Source: a virus. Taken from it: 22,233 nt of DNA. Below are positions 1 through 6,538 of this stretch, one piece after another. The notes under the pieces are model-generated. The model worked only from the letters and a program-made list of their open reading frames with translations, did not search any database and was not told the DNA's origin. The first letter of the stretch is position 1. Every line of letters begins with the position of its first letter. Where the stretch lies: the IMG/VR virus record IMGVR_UViG_3300045282_000029, positions 1 to 22,233 of that record. One strand, written 5' to 3'. The position numbers were made by a program, and so were the translations under genes.

Positions 1-723
1 GTGCCGCTGCAGCACGGGCAACCGGTCAACCCCCAATTTGATTTCGAGCAGCATGTCCGCGCGGCCGAGTGGGATCGCAAGCGGATGCTGATCGTCGGCT
101 TTGACCAGGGGCTATTCGCCTCGGCGGTCGCGTCGCAGCGCACGGCCGAAGGGCATTTGCGCACGCTGCGCGAGGCGGTCGCCTTCCTCAAGCCCGGCGA
201 GGTGCTGCGCAAGATCGGCGCGACCGCGTTCGCGCAGCTGGTGCGCGCGATGCTCAACGAGCATTTTTTCGATCTGCATCCCGATCGGCTGCGCTTCGTC
301 GGCGATCCCGCGGCCTGGAAAGCCCGCGATAACGAGGACGAGGAGCGCGACTGGATCCGGCTGTTCGAGAAGGAGCTCGGCGCCCGCGCGCACCGCGCTA
401 AGACCAACCGGCAAACGCTACGCCACGAGGCCTTGTGGAAGGCGATGACGACGGTTGACGGCTATGCGGTCGATCCCGCGTGCAAACACCTGATCCGCGG
501 CCATTTGGGCGGATACCGCTACAACACCGCCGACATGCGCGACGGCGAGACGCGCGGGCACCTCGAGGTCGCCAATACGATCTACACGCATGTCTGCGAC
601 GCCGAGCAATATGCCGCGGTCGAGGGCGAGCATGTGATCTCGGATCTGCGCGGCCAGGCGCGCCGGCCGGCGGCGATCATCAACGACAGCGAATTCGACG
701 TATTTGGAGGCGCTTATGGCTAG
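1..723 (+). CDS. Terminase large subunit, C-terminal nuclease part (5' truncated)
   Basis: This is the C-terminal part of a phage DNA-packaging motor; the frame is open from the first base, so the GTG at position 1 is probably internal and the N-terminal ATPase part lies outside the window. The visible residues fit the RNase H-like nuclease domain that cuts concatemeric DNA. VGFDQG (residues 32-37) resembles the first beta strand with a catalytic Asp (D35), GDPAAW (101-106) gives a second candidate acidic residue (D102), and DPACKHLIRGHLGGYRY (158-174) matches the conserved tail of this family. A third metal ligand may lie near E210-D215 but I cannot assign it. The end overlaps the next gene by 8 bases. 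The family assignment is firm; the residue roles are inferred from the fold. Confidence 0.85.
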   Translation: MPLQHGQPVNPQFDFEQHVRAAEWDRKRMLIVGFDQGLFASAVASQRTAEGHLRTLREAVAFLKPGEVLRKIGATAFAQLVRAMLNEHFFDLHPDRLRFVGDPAAWKARDNEDEERDWIRLFEKELGARAHRAKTNRQTLRHEALWKAMTTVDGYAVDPACKHLIRGHLGGYRYNTADMRDGETRGHLEVANTIYTHVCDAEQYAAVEGEHVISDLRGQARRPAAIINDSEFDVFGGAYG

Positions 724-937
724 CTTGTTCAAGGGCATCGGGCATTTGCTGTTCGGCTCGCCGGTGGCGCCGCCGGTGCCGCCGCCCGTGGTCACGCGCG
801 ATGCCGCCGCGCTCGCCGCGCAGCAGCAGATCGACGAACTCGCGCGCCGCCGCGGCTCGGCCGCCGATATTCTGACCGGCAGCAGCGGCGCCGAGCCTGG
901 CGCCGGCCAGGTCGGCCGGCTGATCGTCGGCAACTAA
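716..937 (+). CDS. Small phage protein between terminase and portal, 73 aa
   Basis: The start is set by a strong GGAGG at 706-710, five bases before the ATG at 716; an in-frame TTG at 704 overlaps that Shine-Dalgarno and is unlikely. The protein begins with a short hydrophobic stretch (SLFKGIGHLLFG, residues 3-14), then a proline-rich stretch (PVAPPVPPPVV, 16-26), a helical Ala/Gln segment (about 29-44), and ends in a Gly-rich tail with RGSAADILTG at 46-55. Small proteins with a hydrophobic start, a proline run and a conserved RRGxxxxxLTG-like segment are common next to portal genes of podoviruses, but their role is unknown to me. It could be a minor head component. The gene is real by its ribosome site and position; the function is not assigned. 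Confidence 0.75.
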   Translation: MASLFKGIGHLLFGSPVAPPVPPPVVTRDAAALAAQQQIDELARRRGSAADILTGSSGAEPGAGQVGRLIVGN

Positions 938-975
938 CCCTCGACGCTACCCCCCAAGGCCAAGGAGAGGCCCCC

Positions 976-1554
976 ATGACCGAGAACGACAAGACCAGGC
1001 AGCAGAGCGAAACCGTCAACACCCAGGGTCGCGAGCAGGGCGAAGCGGCAAAGGCCAAGGAGCGCGAGCACGCCGAAGCGCAGAAGGAAAAGGACCGCGA
1101 GACGCGCGAGCGCCACGAGCGCGAAGCGCAGAACCGGCGCGATCACGCCGAGGCGCAGGGCATGAATACGGTGCTGGCGCGCGATTGCGTGCCGATGTTC
1201 GAGGGCGAGGGCGAGGAAAAGCCCGATCCCGCGGAATTGCTCGAGATGATGAAGGGCCAAGAAGGCCTGATCGAAGTCGTGCCGAGCGACGGCGAGAAGG
1301 AGATCCTCGGCGCCGCCTACCTCGTCCACGGCGATCATCCGTGGAACACGACGCTCGCCGGGCTCAAGCTCGAGACCGGCGGCGATTGGCTCGTGCATGG
1401 CCCGGGCTACGGCGATGTTGCCAAAATGGCCACTTCGGTGGTCGGCTACGGGCTGTTCATCAGCGGCGATCAGGTCGCGTGGAGCCGGCGGCCTGACGAG
1501 ATCCGGCTCGGGCCCGGCACGACGCTCAACCTCAAGGACGATGTGATTTTCTAA
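976..1554 (+). CDS. Hypothetical phage protein with charged helical N-terminus, 192 aa
   Basis: The ATG follows AAGGAGAGG (962-970) by five bases. Residues 1-62 are almost entirely charged and polar (Glu, Lys, Arg, Gln) with alternating acidic and basic residues, the pattern of a long single alpha helix or coiled coil. Residues 63-192 form a different, globular part with hydrophobic and glycine-rich stretches, for example AAYLVHGDHPW (113-123), GDWLVHGPGYGD (136-147) and VVGYGLFISGD (155-165), probably beta-rich. I do not recognise the family. Its place between terminase and portal and the terminator-like hairpin right after it suggest a minor virion or assembly protein, but this is inference from position only. 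Confidence 0.7.
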   Translation: MTENDKTRQQSETVNTQGREQGEAAKAKEREHAEAQKEKDRETRERHEREAQNRRDHAEAQGMNTVLARDCVPMFEGEGEEKPDPAELLEMMKGQEGLIEVVPSDGEKEILGAAYLVHGDHPWNTTLAGLKLETGGDWLVHGPGYGDVAKMATSVVGYGLFISGDQVAWSRRPDEIRLGPGTTLNLKDDVIF

Positions 1555-1587
1555 AATACCCTCTCCCGGTCGACCCCGGGAAACCTC

Positions 1588-1650
1588 CGCCTCGCCTGCC
1601 GGGCCAGCCCTATTACCCCCAAGAACGACCGGCAGGCGGGGTGCTTTTTT
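1588..1650 (+). terminator. Terminator-like hairpin with T tract before the portal gene
   Basis: CGCCTGCCGG (1593-1602) and CCGGCAGGCG (1629-1638) form a perfect 10-bp stem that can extend outward to 1588/1643 with G-T wobbles, around a 26-base loop. C plus six T residues follow at 1644-1650. This is the form of a rho-independent terminator, although the loop is long. It lies between the 192-aa gene and the portal and could reduce transcription into the head genes or act as a processing or attenuation site. The portal Shine-Dalgarno GAGAAGGA lies just downstream at 1653-1660. Confidence 0.6.
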
Positions 1651-1667
1651 CCGAGAAGGATGCCGCG

Positions 1668-3320
1668 ATGGACGACAAGATTCAGGACGACGAGCTCGCC
1701 AAGTGCGACGTCAAGGATCACGAGCGGCGCCTCGAGGAGCGGCGCCCCTGGGAGAGCACCTGGCGCGCGATCGACGAGCGGTTTCCCGATGGCGCCGGCG
1801 GGTTCCTGCAGACGACGCCCGGGCGGATCCGCGGCGAGGGCAATTTCGACACGACGCACATTACCGCCAACGAGCGCTTTGCCGCGGCCGGCGTGGCGAT
1901 CACGACGCCGGCGGAAAAGGATTACATTCATCCGCGGTTCTCGGCCGACCTGATGAAAGAGCGCGACGTCCAGCTGTGGTGCGAGGCTGCGGGCAAGCAA
2001 CTCTACGCGATCCGCTACGCCTGGCGCTCGGGCTTCGGCGTCGCCGCCAACGAGGATTGGGACCAGTTGGGGCGCTACGGCACGAGCCCGATGTGGGTCG
2101 ACGTTAACGACCAGGCCGGCGGCATGTTCTACCGCACGCTCCACCTCTCCGAGATCACGATCGACGTCGATTACACGGGGATGGTCGATACCGTCGACCG
2201 CAAGATTACGCGCACGCTGCGCCAGATCGTCCAGTTCTTCGGCGAGGACGCGCTGACGCCGAAAATGAAAAAGGCATTGGATGAGGACAAGATGGAGGAG
2301 CCGTTCGAGATCCTCCATGTCGTCGCGCCGAATAACAAATGGGACAAGGACAAGCTCGACTGGCGGCGATTGCCGATCGGCTCGCGCTATATGGCGCTCG
2401 ACGAAAAGCTCTACTTGCGGCGGAAAGGATATTTCACGTTTCCGATCGCGGTGTCGCGGCACATGACGTCGGCCGGTGAGAAATACGGCCGCAGCCCCGG
2501 GATCAAGATGTTGCCCACGATTAACGGCGTGAACGCCATGAAGCACACCACCTTGAGGGCGGGCCACAAGGCGGTCGATCCGGCGCTGCTGTTCGACAAC
2601 GAGGACGGGATCACGCGGCTTTCGACCAAGCCCGGCGGGCTCAACCCGGGGATGATGCGCGACGGGCAACCGCGGGTCGGGCGCATGCCCGGCGGCGAGC
2701 AGGGAATTCCTTATGCGGTCGAGATGATCCAAGACGAACGCAGCGAAATCAAGACCGCGTTTCTTGAGGAGTTCTACAAGATACTAACGGACCCAAATAG
2801 TCGTATGACGACTACTGAGGTTTTGGAAGTCATGTCCAAGCAAGGGATCTTGGTGCGGCCCTATGCGAGCCGCTACGAAACCGAAAAGCAGAACCCGGTG
2901 TCGCAGCGCGAGCTCGACTGCGCGATCCGCTGGCGGCAACTCGATCCGTTCCCGCCGCAGGTGCTCGAGGCCGGCGAGTGGCCGCGCGTCGACTACGACA
3001 ACATGCTCGCAGCGATGGCGAGGGCGGAATCGACCAGCAAAGGCCTGCGCTTCATCGAGGCGCTCACGCCGATGGCCCAGGTCGATCCGCAGATTTACGA
3101 CTATCTCGACACCGACGTCATGGTGCCGAGCCTCGCCGATGACATCGGCGTCGATGCCAGCTGGATCCGCGATCCCAAGGAGGTCAAGGCCAAGCGCGCG
3201 GCGCGCGAGCAGCAGCAGGCGGTGCCCGACCAGGCCGACGCGCTCAACCAGGGGAGCCAGGCCTTCCTCAACATCGCCAAGGCCAACCAGCTGCGCGGCG
3301 TGCCCGGCATGGTGCAGTGA
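1668..3320 (+). CDS. Portal / head-to-tail connecting protein
   Basis: This 550-residue protein forms the ring at the head vertex through which DNA is packaged and ejected, and to which the tail attaches. It resembles the T7 gp8-type 'head to tail connecting protein' family: an early segment TANERFAAAGVAITTPAEK, a GTSPMWVDV strand, VDTVDRKITRTLRQ after a loop, YGRSPGIKMLPTINGVN starting near residue 273, and the conserved MTTTEVLEVMSKQG starting at M380, which is normally followed by a Pro/Arg and acidic stretch as here. Length suits the family. The ATG at 1668 is preferred over an upstream GTG at 1641 because GAGAAGGA (1653-1660) sits seven bases before it and the longer form would begin in the terminator T tract. 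Its stop overlaps the next start by one base. Codons 2781-2843 have unusual usage. Confidence 0.92.
   Translation: MDDKIQDDELAKCDVKDHERRLEERRPWESTWRAIDERFPDGAGGFLQTTPGRIRGEGNFDTTHITANERFAAAGVAITTPAEKDYIHPRFSADLMKERDVQLWCEAAGKQLYAIRYAWRSGFGVAANEDWDQLGRYGTSPMWVDVNDQAGGMFYRTLHLSEITIDVDYTGMVDTVDRKITRTLRQIVQFFGEDALTPKMKKALDEDKMEEPFEILHVVAPNNKWDKDKLDWRRLPIGSRYMALDEKLYLRRKGYFTFPIAVSRHMTSAGEKYGRSPGIKMLPTINGVNAMKHTTLRAGHKAVDPALLFDNEDGITRLSTKPGGLNPGMMRDGQPRVGRMPGGEQGIPYAVEMIQDERSEIKTAFLEEFYKILTDPNSRMTTTEVLEVMSKQGILVRPYASRYETEKQNPVSQRELDCAIRWRQLDPFPPQVLEAGEWPRVDYDNMLAAMARAESTSKGLRFIEALTPMAQVDPQIYDYLDTDVMVPSLADDIGVDASWIRDPKEVKAKRAAREQQQAVPDQADALNQGSQAFLNIAKANQLRGVPGMVQ
2781..2843 (+). other. Patch of anomalous codons with a 17-base dyad inside the portal gene
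   Basis: In a gene that otherwise nearly always ends codons in G or C, this stretch has ATA, CTA, CCA, AAT, AGT, CGT, ACT, ACT, GTT, TTG, GAA and CAA in quick succession. In its middle is the perfect dyad TAGTCGTATGACGACTA (2798-2814), with 7-base arms around ATG. The encoded protein segment is one of the best conserved of the family, so the amino acids alone do not explain the codon choice. The dyad could be a protein-binding site or an RNA hairpin; no function is shown. Confidence 0.55.
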
Positions 3321-3604
3321 TGGGCGACTATTACCGCAACTGGCCGGGCTATTCGCCGAAACCGACACCCGAGCGGCCCAACCCGCCCGACAAGCCGACG
3401 CCCGAGGAGGAGGCCTTGCTCGTCCATTACTTTGTGCTGCGCGAGGAAATCAGCCGGCTCGAGAGGATCGTCGGCGACGACAAGGAGCTCGATAAGGCGG
3501 TGGTCCTGCTCAAAACCGGCTGCAAGCTCGTCAAGCGGCGACTGCGCCGGATCGGCTTTGTCGGGCCGCTGCGCGTGCGCGACCAGGTTTCGGAGCTCGG
3601 ATGA
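3320..3604 (+). CDS. Hypothetical small phage protein, 94 aa
   Basis: The ATG at 3320 shares one base with the portal stop TGA (3318-3320), so it is probably translated by coupling; a GTG immediately before it at 3317 is the alternative. Residues 1-30 are rich in Pro, Tyr and Asn (several P-x-P-T/N steps), which suggests a flexible N-terminus, and residues 31-80 look helical, with alternating charged and hydrophobic residues (EEALLVHYFVLREEISRLER) followed by a basic KLVKRRLRRIG stretch. Its end overlaps the next start. I do not recognise the family. Its place between portal and the Bbp19-like gene suggests a minor head or assembly role. Confidence 0.7.
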   Translation: MGDYYRNWPGYSPKPTPERPNPPDKPTPEEEALLVHYFVLREEISRLERIVGDDKELDKAVVLLKTGCKLVKRRLRRIGFVGPLRVRDQVSELG

Positions 3605-3951
3605 TGGATGCGGTCAGCGAGGTCAATCGCCAGCGCTACCGGGCGATCCTCATCAGCCGCGACGTCAAGCGCGTGCTGTGCATGGTGCCCGAGATCTTCG
3701 GCACCGAGCCCAGGCAGCTGTGGCGCTGGCTGTTTCTCGGGCATGACGGCAAGCCGCACCGCGCCGGCGAGATCATTCTCGCCGATTTGCGCCGCTACGC
3801 GCGGCTCGACACGGCTTCGATCTTCGATTCCGACCCGCAAGTGCTCGCCTACCGCGAGGGCAAGCGCGCGGCGGCGATGCGGATCTTCAACTATCTGAAC
3901 CTGGACGAGAAAGCCGTCCAAACCCTGATGGAGCTCGACGATGGCCTCTAA
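3601..3951 (+). CDS. Bbp19-like phage protein, 116 aa
   Basis: The family is named after an ORF of Bordetella phage BPP-1 and is commonly found between portal and capsid genes; its biochemical role is not known to me. The match rests on the core pattern of an ADLRRYARL helix, a short loop with Ser/Ile/Phe, and LAYREGKRAAAMRIFNYLNL, where the acidic-Gly-Lys/Arg-Arg turn is typical. A second helix-rich N-terminal part carries VLCMVPEIFG and WRWLFLG. Two tandem ATG codons (3601 and 3604) compete; GGAG at 3592-3595 is five bases from the first and eight from the second, so either is possible. The start overlaps the previous stop by four bases. Confidence 0.72.
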   Translation: MMDAVSEVNRQRYRAILISRDVKRVLCMVPEIFGTEPRQLWRWLFLGHDGKPHRAGEIILADLRRYARLDTASIFDSDPQVLAYREGKRAAAMRIFNYLNLDEKAVQTLMELDDGL

Positions 3952-4933
3952 TCCCAATGGCGCGGCAAATGGTGGCGGCGAGCCCGGCGTTTCGGCGGCC
4001 GAATTGTTTGGCGGCGCGGCGGCCGGCGGCGATGCCGGCGAGCAGCAAGGCGGCGATGGCGGCGAGCAGGACGGCGGCGAGCAGCAGGGCGGCGAGCAGG
4101 GCGGGATCGATCCCGCGTTCTACGCCGAGGTGCCGGCCGAGCTCGCCGAGGGCGAGAAAACCTCACTGCGCGACTGGCTCAAGGCCGCCGGCGTCAAGGA
4201 CATTGCCGGGCTCGCCAAGATCGCGCGCGACAATCAGCTGGCGCTCCGCGCGAGCGGCCAGGTCAAGGTGCCCGGGGAGGGCGCCAAGCCCGAGGAGATC
4301 GCCGCGTTCCACCGCGCGATCGGCGTGCCCGAAAAGCCCGAGGACTATGCGGTGCCCGTGCCCAAAGACGGCGACGGCAACGTGCTGACCGGCGCCGACG
4401 GCAAGCCGGTCAAGATGAACGAGCCGCTGCTCGGCCGGCTCGCGCAGGTCGCGCACAAGTTTGGCGTGCCGAAATCGGCCTATGACGCGCTCGTCGCCGA
4501 TTTCGTCGCCGCGCAAATGGAGGAAGCCGCGATCGAGGGCCACGCCGAGCAGACCGAGGCCCAGGCCAAGCTCAAAGAGTGGGCCCAGCACGGCAACGCC
4601 AAGATGGGGGCGATCAATGCCGCGCTCGAGGCGCTTGGCCTCAACCGCGCCGAGGCCTTGAAGCTGCGCGGTGCGCTCGGCGCCGGCCGCTCGATGGAAA
4701 TGCTCGCGAAATTGGGCGAAGGCGTCGCCGAGGACGCGATGCTCGCCGGCGGCACCCGCGGCCGCTTCGGCATCACCGGCGCGCAGGCGCAGGAGGAGAT
4801 CGACAAATTGCGCGCCGATCCGGCGACCAGGGACAAGATCTTCATCAAAGGCACGGCCGAGCGCGCGCGCTACGACCGATTGCAGAACATCGTCGGCCAG
4901 GAGGCCGACCGCCAGGCCGCGGCCGGTCTATAA
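3941..4933 (+). CDS. Capsid assembly scaffolding protein
   Basis: By position between portal and capsid, by length (330 aa) and by composition this is the scaffold that guides prohead assembly and is removed before DNA packaging. Residues 1-55 are disordered and made almost only of Gly, Ala, Glu and Gln. A conserved motif typical of this scaffold type then follows: a short acidic helix, LRDWLKAAGVKDIAGLAKIARDNQ in two pieces, and a VPGEGAKPEEIAAFHRAIGVP element leading to PEDYAVPVP. The second half is highly charged and alpha-helical, with repeated Ala and Glu, ending in a helix that normally contacts the capsid. GGAG (3930-3933) is seven bases before the ATG, and the gene overlaps the previous one by 11 bases. 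No protease domain is seen. Confidence 0.85.
   Translation: MASNPNGAANGGGEPGVSAAELFGGAAAGGDAGEQQGGDGGEQDGGEQQGGEQGGIDPAFYAEVPAELAEGEKTSLRDWLKAAGVKDIAGLAKIARDNQLALRASGQVKVPGEGAKPEEIAAFHRAIGVPEKPEDYAVPVPKDGDGNVLTGADGKPVKMNEPLLGRLAQVAHKFGVPKSAYDALVADFVAAQMEEAAIEGHAEQTEAQAKLKEWAQHGNAKMGAINAALEALGLNRAEALKLRGALGAGRSMEMLAKLGEGVAEDAMLAGGTRGRFGITGAQAQEEIDKLRADPATRDKIFIKGTAERARYDRLQNIVGQEADRQAAAGL
4025..4108 (+). repeat. Gly/Glu/Gln low-complexity repeats in the scaffold gene
   Basis: About 84 bases consist of loosely repeated GGCGGCGAG and CAGCAGGGC units that encode alternating Gly-Gly, Glu and Gln. The units are imperfect, so this looks like slippage-grown low complexity rather than a defined array. 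It forms the disordered N-terminal part of the scaffold. Confidence 0.7.
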
Positions 4934-4952
4934 ATGATAAGATCCCGCAGGC

Positions 4953-5009
4953 TTCGGCGTGAGTTGTTGCGGGGCGGGGCGCTAATTCGGGCGCTGCGCG
5001 CACGCCGAA
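4953..5009 (+). promoter_or_regulatory. Stem-loop in front of the repeat-protein Shine-Dalgarno
   Basis: TTCGGCGTG (4953-4961) pairs with CACGCCGAA (5001-5009) in a perfect 9-bp stem enclosing a 39-base GC-rich loop. The right arm ends one base before GAGGAGAG (5011-5018), the ribosome site of the gene at 5024. No T tract follows, so a classical terminator is unlikely. The rest of the gap 4934-5023 shows no coding signal; an ATG at 4934 has no ribosome site and opens an arginine-rich shadow. Confidence 0.5.
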
Positions 5010-5023
5010 AGAGGAGAGAGACA

Positions 5024-5428
5024 ATGGATGACAGAAAACGCGAAGATCGGCGCGAGGATCGGCGCGATCGGCGCGAGGATGAGCGCGAGGCCGAGCGCAA
5101 GCCCGTCGATCCCGGGTTCGGTCAGCCCGGCAGCGAACGGCCCGACCAGGGTTTGCCGGGCACGCCCGGGCACCCCGACCAGGGCCTCCCGGGCGATCAG
5201 CCGCATCCCGATCAGGGGCTCCCCGGTCAGCCAGGCCGCCCCGATCAGGGGCTTCCCGGCGATCCGCCGCATCCCGACCAGGGCTTGCCAGGTCAGCCGG
5301 GCCGCCCCGGCCACGATCTGCCGGGCGACGAAGGGCTCAACCCCGATCTCGACCCGAACCTCGACCCGAACCTGAAACCGGGGCGTCCCGACCAGGGCTT
5401 GCCGCCTACGGCCGAGCCCAAAGAATAG
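5024..5428 (+). CDS. Pro/Gly-rich 11-residue repeat protein, 134 aa
   Basis: I do not recognise this protein. Residues 1-26 are an extremely charged Arg/Asp/Glu stretch ([20 protein letters not shown] and on), followed by a Pro/Gly spacer. From residue 40 a unit beginning PDQGLPG recurs exactly every 11 residues (40, 51, 62, 73, 84), with a degenerate sixth unit PGHDLPG at 95, then a Asn-Pro-Asp-Leu stretch and a last isolated PDQGLPP at 122. The sequence should be extended or polyproline-like, without a hydrophobic core. The ATG is chosen because GAGGAGAG (5011-5018) is correctly spaced. It sits in the capsid block, between scaffold and a cysteine-rich gene, which suggests a virion or decoration role, but this is only inferred. 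Confidence 0.72.
   Translation: MDDRKREDRREDRRDRREDEREAERKPVDPGFGQPGSERPDQGLPGTPGHPDQGLPGDQPHPDQGLPGQPGRPDQGLPGDPPHPDQGLPGQPGRPGHDLPGDEGLNPDLDPNLDPNLKPGRPDQGLPPTAEPKE
5141..5338 (+). repeat. 33-base tandem repeat array, six units
   Basis: Six consecutive 33-base units start at 5141, 5174, 5207, 5240, 5273 and 5306; the first five begin CCCGA(C/T)CAGGG and the sixth is diverged. Odd and even units differ in their last bases: from the second unit on they alternate between endings coding for DQPH or DPPH and QPGR, so the higher-order period is 66 bases. Wobble positions differ among units while the protein motif is kept, which argues that the amino-acid repeat is under selection rather than freshly amplified. 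Confidence 0.85.
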
Positions 5429-5444
5429 AGCGCCGGCTCTATCG

Positions 5445-5481
5445 TTCCGCCCGCGGTTTCACCTCATGGCCGCGGGCGGAA
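5445..5481 (+). promoter_or_regulatory. Perfect 12-bp stem-loop before the cysteine-rich gene
   Basis: TTCCGCCCGCGG (5445-5456) and CCGCGGGCGGAA (5470-5481) form a perfect 12-bp stem with a 13-base loop. Only TT follows before G, so the U tract of an intrinsic terminator is missing. AAAGGAG (5488-5494) follows after six bases. It may end transcription inefficiently, protect an RNA end or be a processing site. Confidence 0.6.
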
Positions 5482-5500
5482 TTGTGCAAAGGAGATCTGC

Positions 5501-6154
5501 ATGGCTGAGTTTCCGCGATTCCGCGACGTACCGCGCAAAATGGCGCACCTGGCGATCGACGATCGCGGCTTTCCCGTGCCGTGGTTCGTCGCCTGGCAGG
5601 ACGGCAAGCCCGTGTTTCCCGCGCTCGATCCGCGCAAGTTGAAGCGCGCGATCGCGCGCAACCTCTGTTGGGTCTGCGGCGGCGAGCTCGGCCGGATCAA
5701 GGCCTTCGTCATCGGCCCGATGTGCGCGGTCAACCGCACGAGCGCCGAGCCGCCCTGCCACCTCGAATGCGCGCGCTTCTCGGCGCTCAACTGCCCCTTT
5801 CTGTCGAAGCCCAACATGGGCCGCGTGCCGATCGGGCACTACGGCGGCACCAGGGAGAACACCCCCGGCGTCATGCTCGAGCGCAACCCCGGCGTGACGC
5901 TGATCTGGCAGACGCGCCGCTACGAGCTATTCGATGACGGCGCCGGCGGCACGCTGTTCGATATCGGCAAGCCGCACGCGGTCGAATGGTACGCGCGCGG
6001 CCGCGCGGCGACGCGCGCCGAAGTCTGGGAAAGCATCGTGAGCGGCCTGCCGCACCTCGAGGCGCTCGTCGCAGCCGATCCAGACCGCGAAGGCGCGCGC
6101 GCCGAGCTCGACCAGCGGATAATCGCGACCGCGCCGCTCTTGCCGCAAGCCTGA
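5501..6154 (+). CDS. Cysteine-rich, probably metal-binding protein, 217 aa
   Basis: The ATG follows AAAGGAG (5488-5494) by six bases. The N-terminus FPRFRDVPRK (4-13), then FPVPWFVAWQDGKPVF (24-39) and DPRKLKRAI (43-51), leads into a cysteine cluster: C56 and C59 (CWVC), C75 in GPMCAVNR, C86, C90 and C98 in a CHLEC-to-NCPF segment. The spacing suggests one or two zinc sites. The second half (about 115-217) holds NPGVTLIW and a TLFDIGKPHAVEWYARGRAA stretch and ends helical. I recall similar proteins of unknown function in genomes and prophages of alphaproteobacteria, but cannot name a characterised homolog. It has none of the marks of a structural protein and looks like an accessory gene inserted between scaffold and capsid. 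Confidence 0.75.
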   Translation: MAEFPRFRDVPRKMAHLAIDDRGFPVPWFVAWQDGKPVFPALDPRKLKRAIARNLCWVCGGELGRIKAFVIGPMCAVNRTSAEPPCHLECARFSALNCPFLSKPNMGRVPIGHYGGTRENTPGVMLERNPGVTLIWQTRRYELFDDGAGGTLFDIGKPHAVEWYARGRAATRAEVWESIVSGLPHLEALVAADPDREGARAELDQRIIATAPLLPQA

Positions 6155-6280
6155 ATTTTCTGCCGCCACAAGCACCCTCAGCGCGAAACCGGCGCGCCGC
6201 CTCACCGAAGGTCGCGCGGCCAGCCAAAGCGCTCCACGGGGCTCTGAGGGCAAAATAGGCGCATCCCGCGCTTTGCCCGC

Positions 6281-6309
6281 TTGACAGGGCGGCCGCTCGG
6301 GGCGCATTT
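6281..6309 (+). promoter_or_regulatory. Weak candidate promoter upstream of the capsid gene
   Basis: A perfect TTGACA (6281-6286) is followed after 17 bases by GCATTT, which matches the -10 consensus at few positions. Its only support is the exact -35 hexamer and its place in the longest spacer, before the most strongly expressed gene. It may equally be chance or belong to another sigma or phage polymerase. Confidence 0.25.
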
Positions 6310-6497
6310 CTCGCGGCGGGCTGGTGGGAAACGGAATTTGGCATTTCCCCCTGGAACACCCATTCCCCGGCGACCATCAGCCCGACCGCAAAGCCCCCGC
6401 CTAGCGCGCGCTCCCAGAGCGGCGCCCGGGGCCTCGCTGCAGCTGCAGCCGCCGATCGCGGGCGCAAAACGATAGAGGGCCGGTCCTAGACCCCTAG

Positions 6498-6530
6498 CCT
6501 TTCGACCTTGGTTCACCTCAAGTCGAAAGG
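6498..6530 (+). promoter_or_regulatory. Stem-loop covering the capsid-gene Shine-Dalgarno
   Basis: CCTTTCGAC (6498-6506) and GTCGAAAGG (6522-6530) pair perfectly over 9 bp around a 15-base loop. The right arm contains GAAAGG, the only ribosome site for the ATG at 6539, so the folded RNA would hide it. This could make capsid translation depend on ribosome or protein opening of the stem, or it could be an RNA cleavage site that frees the site. Confidence 0.55.
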
Positions 6531-6538
6531 ATCAGGCC

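Larger units (their letters stand above)
6155..6538. other. 384-base noncoding spacer upstream of the major capsid gene
   Basis: No frame on either strand shows phage-like codon use or a ribosome site here. The spacer holds a TTGACA at 6281-6286, which could be a -35 element, but the matching -10 (GCATTT at 6304-6309 with 17 bases spacing) is poor. Other elements are a GGGAAA/TTTCCC inverted repeat near 6328-6352, a 14-base palindrome of GCTGCA units at 6436-6449, and the stem-loop at 6498-6530. This is by far the longest gap in the window and the natural place for a capsid-gene promoter. Confidence 0.5.

Noticed and set aside
1641-1667. GTG start at 1641 for the portal
   Set aside because: It lies in the terminator stem and T tract, with no correctly spaced Shine-Dalgarno; ATG 1668 has one.
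4934-5023. N-terminal extension of the repeat protein from ATG 4934
   Set aside because: There is no ribosome site before it, the extension is an Arg-rich shadow, and the hairpin plus GAGGAGAG before 5024 explain that stretch better.
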